From Ursus arctos (taxonomy: Eukaryota > Chordata > Mammalia > Carnivora > Ursidae): DNA of 64,000 bases. This document shows, one piece after another, positions 36,501 through 64,000 of the stretch (position 1 is the first letter of the stretch; every line of letters begins with the position of its first letter). The notes under the pieces were generated by a model. That model saw only the letters and a program-made list of their open reading frames with translations, made no database searches and was not told where the DNA came from. The position numbers were made by a program, and so were the translations under genes. The stretch lies in contig NW_026622930.1 in assembly GCF_023065955.2 (NCBI RefSeq), positions 24,033,449 through 24,097,448 of the forward strand. Direction: 5' to 3'.

Positions 36501-38687
36501 ATAAATAAAATAAAAAATAAACTCTTTTGAGACTCCCCAATCTAGAAGACAGAACAGATGAGAGGGGGGCTCTTCTGGTTAAAGATGGGGTGGGGGGTGG
36601 GCCTGGGCCTGTGCTGCTCAGCCTCCGCCCCCCACCCCACCACCAGGCCCCTCCCTCTCCTCGAGCACATCTGGACGAGTCCTTGGAAAACCTGGGGTTT
36701 CTCAAAATGCGGCTGGGGACCCAGCAGGGCAGATGATTTCTGGGACCCCTTGCCCCTCTGCCACATGGTCTAGGTCTAAGCCCCTAAGAATCCCTCCTGT
36801 CCTCCTGCCACCCGCACTCCCAAGCTGGGTGCCCCACTGTGGCACCTCACAGCGTGTGTCTAAAGGTAAGCGCGCAGGAGGGGAGGCATGAGAGAGGGGT
36901 GCAGGGGTCTGCAGCCACACCTGCAGGGGCTGGATGCCGCTGGTGATGACGTCGGAAATCATGCGCACCTGGGCCCTCTTCTTCAGGTCCTGCGGCAGGA
37001 GGCGTGGAGTGGGCCGAGTTTCCTCCAGGTACTCAATGATGGCCAGCTGTTTGGAGGGGAGCAGTGAGGCACGGCGAGGGCACGCGGGCCCCTGGACCAA
37101 AGTGACAGGCCAGCAAGCTCCTCCTCGCCCTCCTCAGCTCAAGCCCCTGAACCCAAAACTCCCCAAGGGAGGAGCTCCTTTTGGACCCCCATCCTGCAAA
37201 ACTTGGCTCCCCATAGGCTTGAGTCTCCCTTCGCCTCCCCCAAACAACCAGCCAACCTTCCTTCCTATGACAAAAACTTATTATGTCCCTACGAAGGGCT
37301 AGGCGCTTGGCCACGCAAACAAGAGCTGTGAGGTCCTCTCGTTCAGGGCATGGCTCTCACCAGGGGCCTCCCAGGCCCTGCACTCACCGACTGGGCAATG
37401 GTGATTCCGTCAATCTTCAGGGCCGGCACCTGCTTCATGGGATTCAGTGCCTGGAATTCTTCAGAGAACTGTGGAGACAAGGCCCTGAGGAGCGAGGTAG
37501 CCTGGCCCAAGCTGGCTAGAGCAGGACCAGGCCAACAGGAAGACCCCAGGCCTGCGGCCCACCCTACGTTCCTCCCCTGGGGAAGGCCCTGGCTGCAGAG
37601 AGACGCCTGGGGGATCCACGCCGTATCCCCAGATCTAGTGGCTGCTGCGCTCCAGGATTCACCCCAATGGCCTGGCTATGTGTTTTTCCCTGTACCATGT
37701 ATCAGGGAATGTCCAGAGGGCCCAGCATGGGGCAAGGACCTACTCACCTGGGGTCAGGCACTGAGAGACCTGGCTGTGACATGGGGCCTGGAACCTGGGT
37801 CCTTCCCATGGCTCCTTGTGCTGCACAGCCTGCCCCCCCACCCAGTTCCCTGAGGGAATGCCGGCAGATTCACCTCTTGGGGGACAGAAGACTGCACCCT
37901 CCGCTGGGTCCCTCTCCAAGACCTCCAACTCCCACATTGTGGCCCGGGGATGGCCTCCTTACCTGCTGTCCCCCATCCTTTATGAGGTTGATAGGTATGG
38001 TCTCATAGTCGATGCTTTTCAAGGCCAGAGCTATGAGAAACAGCAGTGTCAGGGGACAGCGTCTGGCTCTACTTCCAAGGGCTACATGAGGCTGCTGAGG
38101 GAGGCTTCTTTCCCCACGCTGCTGGGTGATCAAGACCCAACCTGGCCCTGTCCCCGTCTCTCCAGCTTCCCAGGTCACCAACCATTCCCCCACCTCAGGT
38201 CTCTGACGCTCTGCCTCTCTTACCCCTGAACTCCCCAGCCTTACTCTCCACACCCCCATGGGGTCCCCGCACCCCTAGGTGGTGCTGTCCAGGTGTGCAC
38301 CCCGGCAGCCTGGGAGCTCCTGGAGGGCAGCGGGGAAGTGTCCTGATTACCTCTGCCCCCTGCAGGGCCGTAAACAGTGGCGAGAGGGTTTCTTTGTTGG
38401 AGACTTGCCATTATTGCCTCATGAAGGCATCCGAAGACCAAGGAAAGGTGCTCAGGTGACCACAAAGGGCTCACACAGGCAGTGACACCCGCTAGAGAAG
38501 GATCCCTTTCCCATCCATTTTCTCTGGCCTCAGAGGTGCTGACTACCGATTCCAAGCAGAGCATCAGGGCTCTTCGGTGGTCTCACAGCATCTGCTGTGA
38601 CTCCCAGGGACCAGATTTCCTCTCTGTGCCCTCTGCTCATTTTCCCCGGCAAGGCGAGGGTAAAAACACTGGGTCAACCAAGTGGCG

Positions 38688-38732
<45 letters not shown>

Positions 38733-41700
38733 CATACATGCACACGTGCACTGAAACATGGGGATGGCTGGTCTCAGGCGAAGGCAAGGGAGTGAGGGGA
38801 GGAGAACGAGACACGTCGCAGTCTGAAGAGAGCCGGGGAGACACGGGGCCCCTCCTCAGCACTAGTCAGTCCCTTTGTGGACGAGTGGCCGGGGCCACAC
38901 GGGCCCTGCAGAGACAGCACTCCTGTGGCTCCCATCTGGCCCGCTAGGGCAGAGGCTCTGGGCTCAGGGGAGGTGTCTTCTTGAAGAAATGTGTCCTCTG
39001 GCACCCCAGCGCTCTTGCCTACTGATTCCAGCAAATACCAAGTGACTGACGGCGGGGTGGGGGAGGGTCGCGGTGGCTGGCTTCCCGGTGAGGGCCACTC
39101 CCTCCTGGAGGCAGACAGCTTGGGTTCAGATTTCATCACATTTGCTAGCGGTGCGGCCATGGGCAAGGAGCTTAATGCATTAATGAGTCTCTGTCCCTCA
39201 GTCTCCTCATCTGACAGGCAGCGCAGTGCAGTCGTTAAGAACATGGACTCTGGAGTCAGATTAGCTGTTCGAATTCCATCTTGGCCTCTTGTTAGCTACA
39301 CAGTCTTGGGCAAGTTATTTAACATCCCTGTGCCTCAGTTTCCTCACCTGTGCAATGGGGACAATAATGATCCCTCCCTCCTAAGGTTGCTGAGGTTCCA
39401 ATGGAATCATGTACATAAAAACACTCAGCACGGTTTTCCCTCGGTATGAGTGGTGCCTATGATCTTTGCCAAGGGCTGTGCTAAGCTGAGGGAGGGCAGG
39501 GTCAAGCCAGGACCACACCGGAGGGCCCGACGTTCTGCTTCCTTGAAGCCTCTGGGGTTGACACTGGCCAGTTCTGTTTAATTTGCCAGATGAAATAAGA
39601 TAAGAACTGAGGAAGACCAGCTGTTCCCTGCCAGTTACCAAGCACCTCTGGGTTCTGTGAGCCCGCTTTAAGTGTGGTTGCTAAGTGGCTTTCGAGAGCA
39701 GTGTGGGAGAGGGAAGAACAACCCACCCTTCCTGCCACCCTCACTCTCTTCTTGTTGGACTTCCTAGGTGGAGATGCCCTGTCTGACAGAACACCCCTCC
39801 GTCCCTGGCCAGCTTTTCACTCAGGGCTCTCTCTACCCCCATCCCATCCCACCGAGGCTCTTGGTGGAGGCCCAGCTCTTACCAATTCGAACTCTCCACG
39901 AGCAGGAGCTCCGGAAATAGGAATAGAGGATGGGCTGAGGAAAGACAGGATAAGAATGTACGTTAACCTATGCTCCTGGGATTCTCAGCCCCTAGAGCCC
40001 ACTGGAGAGGCAACAGCACTCAGCCAGGGGGCTCCAAGCCAGCTCTGTTTCTTCCCATCCGCCAGGCCTCTTTCCGCACCTGAGGCCGACTCAGAGCTCT
40101 CTGGGTCAGAGGCCTCGGGGTCCCTTAGCTCCAAACTGTGCCGTCATGAATCCCTGAGGTCCAAGGGGCCCCCAAAGGGGCAGCCAGCCAGCAAGTGCTC
40201 TCCTTACCTTGCCAGACTCAGTCATGGTGTCGTGGTGACCCTTGGCCTCTCAGGAATGTCCCCTCTCCCAGAACTTGCAGAACAGGGGGAGGAACCCTGA
40301 AGGGGGTGGATCCCATGGGCCAATGGGAAGCTGGGCGAGACAGGCTTCAGGGAAACTTTGACTCTGGTAGGAAAGGGCATCTCTTTCCAACCTGTGGGAA
40401 GGTTTTTCTGTTCCTGGTGGAGCCAGGTTTGGTGTCCTGATTTTGAAGCAGTAGTTCATGTGATGTGGGCTGAGAGCTGGCGTACCTGAGGTCTGGTCCC
40501 AGGGCAGGAACCAGCCCGGCATGACCTTGGGCAGATCCCTGCCTTCTCTATTCCTTAGTCTTTTCTCCCTCATCTGTAAAACAAAGGGTTGCCTTAAAAT
40601 GATAGCTGAATTCCTTCCAGCAGGGACAGAAAGACCAGGAATTCTAGTTTTTTGATGCTTTGGTGCTCCTTTCAGCCCACCACCTACCAGTCCTCCAGGT
40701 TCTCAGCTGGTCTCCTAAAAGCAGCTGGGGGATATGCCCATTGACTCCAAAGCTGAGGTCACAGGAGGACAGCCCGCAGTGTTTGGTCTACTTGTACTTA
40801 AAAATGTTTCAATTAGTTGCCAACATTAAAAAATCGGGCTGTTTCATATACAAATCCTATGGTCTGTTTTTTCTTAAAAAGATACTGTGGTCTTGGGTTC
40901 CTCCCATCTGATAGGAGACAATGAATAGCCTCCTTCAGTCTGGGCATGCCCTCTCTGATCTGCCATGTGCCCTACCTGGCCCTCTTCTCTCATTTTTGTT
41001 ACCTCGAGACACTGGAGGAGGCGAAGTGCGTGATCTCTAATCTAAAGTTTAAGACTCAAGTTAACCCCCCTGGTGCTTCTTGGGTGACCAGCATTTCAAA
41101 GCAGGGCCCAGGATGGAGTTATCAGTAATCAGCACTCATGAATCTTTGGGAAGACATATGTGTATCCATATGATGAGGGCCAGAGAACACAACAGAATTT
41201 CTAGATCACCCCTGTCTACCATCCCTCTGACTACAGACATTTCACCCAAGTTCCCTCTGCCTTCTGCACCCCTCAGCCCACCAAACTTCTCTGTGACCCT
41301 GCCTTCCCCGTCCCTCAACTACCAATTCTGTCTTCTAGGTGGGCGAGGGCACAGTGGGAACGCAGGCCCTCCCAGGTTGGTTTCCAGGAGACACCTTTTG
41401 TGGGGAAAGTAAAGATGGTCCTGGTATGGAGGGCAGGTGATAGACAGCAGGTGTCCTTGGAAGGGGAGGATTTAGGAGGCCAAAATTGGCTGTACCCTAT
41501 TCAGAGGTATACCCCTGGTCAGGCTGGAGGGGTGCCTGGGGCCAACAGGCAGGGACTGCTGGTGAGGCATGGGACCACTAGAGAGCCTCAGACGTTACCT
41601 TAGAATCCCCGGAGAAATGCTTTACCAACTTACTAAATGTTCCATCTTGACCTGTACTAAGGGTGACCACAGTCACTGGGAATGCCACTGCTCTCCAGTT

Positions 41701-42657
41701 TTCTACTTATGGGCCATCAGGAAACATCATGGAGAGCAGTTTCTGCTCTTCCTCTTACCAGTGATATAAACTAGCCCGTGTTCCTTTTTGCACTTGTAGA
41801 GCCAAGTTTTAAGCCCAAGTAAAGTATTCACCTCGTCACCACTCCTGGAAGAACTTTGTTTTCAATTCAAATATGGATTCTGACCACTCTAGCAGATTTT
41901 ATTTTAAAACCATTTCTCATGCATGTTTTGAAAGAAAGACTCCTTAAATCCCATTCGGGAGCGGGCGGGCCAGACATTATTAAGGTGATGTTATATTCCA
42001 CCTGATGTGCCTGCCACCTTTCTGGGTGGTTCTCAAACTTGAGTCAAGACTTTAAAAGGCTCCTGGGGGCGCTTATTAAGCATGCAGATTCTCGGGCCCC
42101 TTCCCCCAAAGATGATCCCACGGCTCTGGGCCGGGGAGTGCAGACTGAACCCGGGAAGCTCCCCAGGTGACGGCGACGACCTGGAGGGCTACTGGCTCCA
42201 CTCGCCCCAGGAGCTCTCTTAAACGGCAAACCACCCGGAAAGGCCCTCGCTGTTGGACCCGTCGGGCCGAACGGCCAGAAAGAGCACGCGACGCTGTACC
42301 GAAGAGGGAGGCAAGGGACGACGTCTGGAAAGTCTAGCAGAGGGGACTATGAGAGACAGCTGAAGCGCGAGGGTACAGCAACTCCACAGCGCCCCGCAAC
42401 TCCACGAGCGCAAGCCGCCTGCGGCCCAAAGCTCCCGGGACTACAGGCCCCCCGGGCAGCCGGGAGCTGGCCGCGGGCAACGCGCGTGCGCGCAGTGCAG
42501 AGTCCGCGAGGCGCTCTGCATGCCGGGAGTTGTGCGTTGTGGAAGCCGCAGGAGGGGACGGCCGGCGCACCTTTGACCCCCGCCCCCAGGGTTTCTCAGT
42601 GTCTCTCAGTAGCGCCCCTCTCCCCGGATGCGTGGCACAGACCTTCCCCGCTTGCAT
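33419..42657 (-). CDS. GSTZ1: GSTZ1, maleylacetoacetate isomerase / glutathione S-transferase zeta 1
   Basis: Cytosolic and mitochondrial GST that isomerises maleylacetoacetate to fumarylacetoacetate in tyrosine breakdown and dechlorinates dichloroacetate. Nine exons, in transcript order: 42643-42657, 39883-39934, 37963-38030, 37388-37468, 36921-37046, 35496-35574, 34886-34938, 34354-34403, 33419-33545. They sum to 651 nt, giving 216 aa plus TAG, the human length. The signature SSCSWRVRI gives the catalytic Ser14-Ser15-Cys16. QVPALKIDG (58-66) carries the cis-Pro, Q71-S72 the gamma-Glu contact, and S160-x-x-D163 the GST N-capping box. The C-terminus is PDTPPELRA. Position 28 is Ser where human has Gly; 32, 42 and 82 are Glu, Gly and Thr. 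The promoter is shared with POMT2; TMED8 converges from the left. Identity is secure; the exact first exon is isoform-dependent. Confidence 0.96.
34187..34201 (+). repeat. Poly-G run
   Basis: Fifteen consecutive G in a GSTZ1 intron. Confidence 0.95.
34354..34403 (-). CDS. GSTZ1: GSTZ1 coding exon 8
   Basis: Acceptor TCTTTCAG|GTG and donor GAAAG|GTAAGA. Encodes [16 protein letters not shown] (159-174) with the N-capping box Ser160/Asp163; Arg175 is split by the intron. Confidence 0.96.
34886..34938 (-). CDS. GSTZ1: GSTZ1 coding exon 7
   Basis: Acceptor CTCCCCACAG|CTC and donor GACGAG|GTAAGC. Encodes [17 protein letters not shown] (142-158). Confidence 0.95.
35496..35574 (-). CDS. GSTZ1: GSTZ1 coding exon 6
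   Basis: Acceptor GGTTGCATAG|AAC and donor AACG|GTGAGT. Encodes [20 protein letters not shown] then IRSGFN and a split Ala (115-141). Confidence 0.95.
36010..36260 (+). repeat. MIR-like fragments
   Basis: Two similar passages: CTCATCTGTGAAATGGGGCT near 36050 and TTTCCTCATTTGCAAAGTCA near 36206, each preceded by a MIR-like core. Confidence 0.45.
36307..36520 (+). mobile_element. CAN SINE, young subfamily
   Basis: GGGGCGCCTGGGTGGCACAG, GATCCCGGCGTTATGGGATC and CTCCTCCGCTATGAGCCTGC; the subfamily suggests an ursid or close relative. Confidence 0.93.
36921..37046 (-). CDS. GSTZ1: GSTZ1 coding exon 5
   Basis: Acceptor CCAAACAG|CTG and donor CTGCAG|GTGTGG. Encodes [20 protein letters not shown] then [20 protein letters not shown] and LQ (73-114), the start of the helical domain. 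The donor departs from GTRAGT after the GT. Confidence 0.95.
37388..37468 (-). CDS. GSTZ1: GSTZ1 coding exon 4
   Basis: Acceptor TCTCCACAG|TTC and donor CAGTCG|GTGAGT. Encodes [20 protein letters not shown] then GITIAQS (46-72), the end of the thioredoxin-fold domain with the cis-Pro in QVPAL. Confidence 0.95.
37963..38030 (-). CDS. GSTZ1: GSTZ1 coding exon 3
   Basis: Acceptor TTTCTCATAG and donor CAGCAG|GTAAGG. Encodes [20 protein letters not shown] then GQQ (23-45). Ser28 replaces human Gly28. Confidence 0.95.
38690..38730 (+). repeat. (GT)n microsatellite
   Basis: About 20 uninterrupted GT units in the GSTZ1 intron. Confidence 0.95.
39215..39460 (+). repeat. MIR
   Basis: GCAGTCGTTAAGAACATGGA, CTCTGGAGTCAGATTAGC, GGGCAAGTTATTTAACATCC and CTCACCTGTGCAATGGGGAC; well preserved. 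Confidence 0.75.
39883..39934 (-). CDS. GSTZ1: GSTZ1 coding exon 2
   Basis: Minus-strand acceptor TTTCCTCAG|CCC and donor ATTG|GTAAGA. Encodes [17 protein letters not shown] (6-22), beta-1 and the catalytic Ser14-Ser15-Cys16 motif. Confidence 0.95.
40208..40225 (-). CDS. GSTZ1: GSTZ1 alternative first coding exon (MTESGK)
   Basis: Minus-strand ATG ACT GAG TCT GGC AAG with a strong donor GTAAGG. It joins in phase 0 to the PILYSY exon 273 bp downstream, giving a 217-residue form. The six residues before Pro parallel MQAGK. No acceptor-like site precedes the ATG closely, so it would be a first exon with its own transcript start. Confidence 0.55.
40440..40610 (+). repeat. Possible MIR-like fragment
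   Basis: TGACCTTGGGCAGATCCC and CCTCATCTGTAAAACAAAGG resemble a MIR core; lies upstream of the MTESGK exon. Confidence 0.35.
40611..42229. other. GSTZ1 intron 1 (distal), no element recognised
   Basis: Unique-looking sequence with no SINE, L1 or exon signature; CpG density rises from about 42.1 kb. Confidence 0.5.
42439..42456 (+). promoter_or_regulatory. Weak ZNF143-like element
   Basis: ACTACAGGCCCCCCGGGC keeps the ACTACA half and a C-rich core but diverges in the middle. Confidence 0.35.
42481..42492. promoter_or_regulatory. NRF1 consensus site
   Basis: CGCGCGTGCGCG fits the palindromic NRF1 consensus YGCGCRTGCGCR in all 12 positions, within the CpG island. Confidence 0.65.
42518..42533 (-). 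promoter_or_regulatory. ZNF143/THAP11-type element
   Basis: The minus strand reads ACAACTCCCGGCATGC, matching the downstream half of the ZNF143 consensus (ACAAYTCCCAGCATGC) with one change. It lies within 140 bp of the GSTZ1 ATG. Confidence 0.65.
42643..42657 (-). CDS. GSTZ1: GSTZ1 coding exon 1, canonical (MQAGK)
   Basis: On the minus strand ATG CAA GCG GGG AAG is followed by GTCTGT, an intact GT but a weak donor. MQAGK matches the canonical start known for human and mouse GSTZ1. It joins in phase 0 to [11 protein letters not shown], giving exactly 216 residues. It lies in the CpG island 461 bp from the POMT2 ATG. Confidence 0.8.
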
Positions 42658-42838
42658 CTCGCACCTCGGGCCACCCCTCTTCCAGGCCTGGGACTCTCGT
42701 CGCGGACTGAGGCCCAGTGAGGTCCCGACACGTCAGAACCAGCGCTTCCGTCGTGGTAAAGCGAGGGGTTAGACTAGAATGATCTTTACGGTCTCGTCTG
42801 GCTCGCCCCGCCCTGCCGCCACGCCCCCCCTCCCGAAG

Positions 42839-42858
42839 CTGCTGGGAATTGCAGTTCT
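42839..42858 (-). promoter_or_regulatory. ZNF143/THAP11-type element
   Basis: The minus strand reads GAACTGCAATTCCCAGCAG, matching the ACTACAATTCCCAG core with one change. Confidence 0.65.
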
Positions 42859-43008
42859 TTGAGCCCGTTTTCTCCCCGACCGGCCCGCCGGGCCCGGGCG
42901 ATCCGTCATGCTCTGCGCCACCAGCCGCCTCCTAGCGGCCCGGACGGCGACCGCGCTTCCCGCCCAGCCCAGAGGCCGGGGCCCCGGGGCCCGCTGCCGG
43001 CGCAGGGA

Positions 43009-43028
43009 ACTACATTTCCCAGGGCACC
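43009..43028 (+). promoter_or_regulatory. ZNF143/THAP11-type element
   Basis: ACTACATTTCCCAGGGCACC closely follows the ACTACAATTCCCAGAATGC consensus. It lies 90 bp upstream of the POMT2 ATG. Confidence 0.7.
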
Positions 43029-43117
43029 CCGAGGTGCCCCTGGGTGACTTCTTGGCGGGGCGGCTCGCAAGATCGAGCGTGTTGGCGAGCCGGAGGGCGA
43101 TCCTGAGGAGGGGCAGG

Positions 43118-62954
<19,837 letters not shown>

Positions 62955-64000
62955 GTGAGTATCTCTTGGCCTTTATGAAGGTAGAAGGGCAGAAGCCTTT
63001 CTGGGTAGGTGACTTGGAAAAGACAAGTATGATAGTCTGAGTTATTTTAGCCTGTAGATGGCAAACTGAGAGAAACATCCAGTTAGATCCGGTATGAGCA
63101 CTCAAGAGAGCGACTGGGTCACAGGAGGTGCAGCCCTGAGCAGCAAGCTCTTTGACTGTAAAGAATAACTTCTCCCTTGTGGCTGTGGAAGAATCCAAGT
63201 CAGCTCCATGGGAAGGCAACCAGAGAGAATCTGGTGAAAGGACAAGGCCCTCTGGTGCTAGTGGTCAGTTTCCACCATCGTATTCTGTGACTCATAGCCA
63301 GTCACTTGTTCACAGATTGTAACTGAGCACATGATAGCCACATTGGAGGCTGTAGATGGATGCCCTCCAGAGTAGAGGATCCAGTGACCGTGTGGGTTAA
63401 GTATATAAGGGGGATAAAAGGGTGCAAGAGATCACTTCTGCTAGGGGGTTGGAAGGCATCAGAGGTACATAGAGAGATGCCGTGGAGTCTGGCGCTGGAA
63501 GAATGGGAGATTTGAACAAATGGAGAAGGAGGAGAGGGCATATAAGACAGAGGGGACAATAAGATCAAGGCCAAGAACAGGGCACAACGTAAGGCACAGA
63601 TTATCCTAGAAGATAAGGCTGAAAGGATAGGTTGGGCCCAGATTATGAGGGTTTGAAACATTTGGGTGAGGTGTTTGACTTAATTAAACAGGCAGTAGAG
63701 ACCCAGTGGAGGCCTTTGATCAGGGAGGAGGGCAGGAAGGCTGTACTGTAGGGAAGCGACACTGATGGCAAAGCACAGGATGGCTAGGGAGGGATGGGAT
63801 TAGAGGCAGGGGGTCCCCACTGGAAAGCTATTCTGGGCACTTGAACTGGGCACTGTCGTGGCAGCCACAGGAGTGGGGCAGATGGGCATGGACAAAGGAG
63901 ATTGGACATGGAAAGAGAAGAAAGGTGTCACTGAGGACTTGAGCCCAGGTAATTGTTTCTTGGAGGCACAATGACATCTTCTAGTCTCTCCAGTGCCTTG
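62955..64000 (+). other. POMT2: POMT2 intron 8 (start), with a likely old repeat
   Basis: Sequence from about 63420 (GAGATCACTTCTGCTAGG, GACCCAGTGGAGGCCTTTGA) looks like the later part of the old repeat family at 57745. No exon is recognised before the window ends. Confidence 0.45.

Noticed and set aside
39674..40300. 208-codon plus-strand open frame
   Set aside because: Lies antisense to two GSTZ1 exons in GC-rich DNA; composition is random-like and there is no family resemblance.
63980..64000. CTCTCCAG|TGCCTTG at the window end as POMT2 exon 9
   Set aside because: After the split codon C|, the next bases should encode His-Leu-Ala-Tyr; TGCCTTG does not fit, so it is read as intron.

Overview
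This is ordinary nuclear DNA from a carnivoran mammal. At least 25 tRNA-Lys-derived CAN SINEs (SINEC; right ends read TCAAATAAATAAATAAAATC plus poly-A) are scattered on both strands. The youngest copies carry the 'GTGGCACAGCGGTTAAG...GATCCCGGCGTTATGGGATCGAG' type body that I associate with bears, giant panda and relatives, so a caniform and probably ursid source is inferred. There are no bacterial, plasmid or phage features.

Three protein genes are supported. They match the human chromosome 14q24.3 order POMT2-GSTZ1-TMED8, shown here in reverse. (1) TMED8 (+): five coding exons from 10960 to 20357, encoding a GOLD-domain protein with a long acidic run. The first coding exon is upstream of the window, so bases 1-10959 are read as intron 1. 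A long 3' UTR probably runs to about 27.4 kb. (2) GSTZ1 (-): maleylacetoacetate isomerase / glutathione transferase zeta, nine coding exons from 42657 down to 33419 that assemble to exactly 216 codons plus stop. An alternative first coding exon (MTESGK) lies at 40208-40225. (3) POMT2 (+): exons 1-8 from 43118 to 62954, giving residues 1-335 of the protein O-mannosyltransferase. The MIR domains and C-terminal membrane part lie beyond the window.

GSTZ1 and POMT2 are head to head. Their start codons are about 460 bp apart inside a CpG island (about 42.23-43.48 kb) that holds several ZNF143/THAP11-type elements and a perfect NRF1 consensus. TMED8 and GSTZ1 are tail to tail. The three proteins have no evident joint pathway: tyrosine catabolism (GSTZ1), dystroglycan O-mannosylation in the ER (POMT2) and a soluble GOLD protein (TMED8).

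The rest is introns and intergenic DNA with layered repeats: a degenerate L1 (-) at 2.1-4.0 kb with SINEs nested in it, other L1 3' ends, MIR fragments, a decayed ERVL-type provirus with two LTRs in POMT2 intron 1, and microsatellites. The most interesting structures are several retroelement composites sharing one target-site duplication, two SINEs stacked at one target site, a body-less poly(A) insertion, an in-frame N-terminal open extension of POMT2, and the ZNF143-rich bidirectional promoter. I found no convincing undescribed biological system. Exon calls come from reading frames, splice dinucleotides and recalled homologues; no database search was run.
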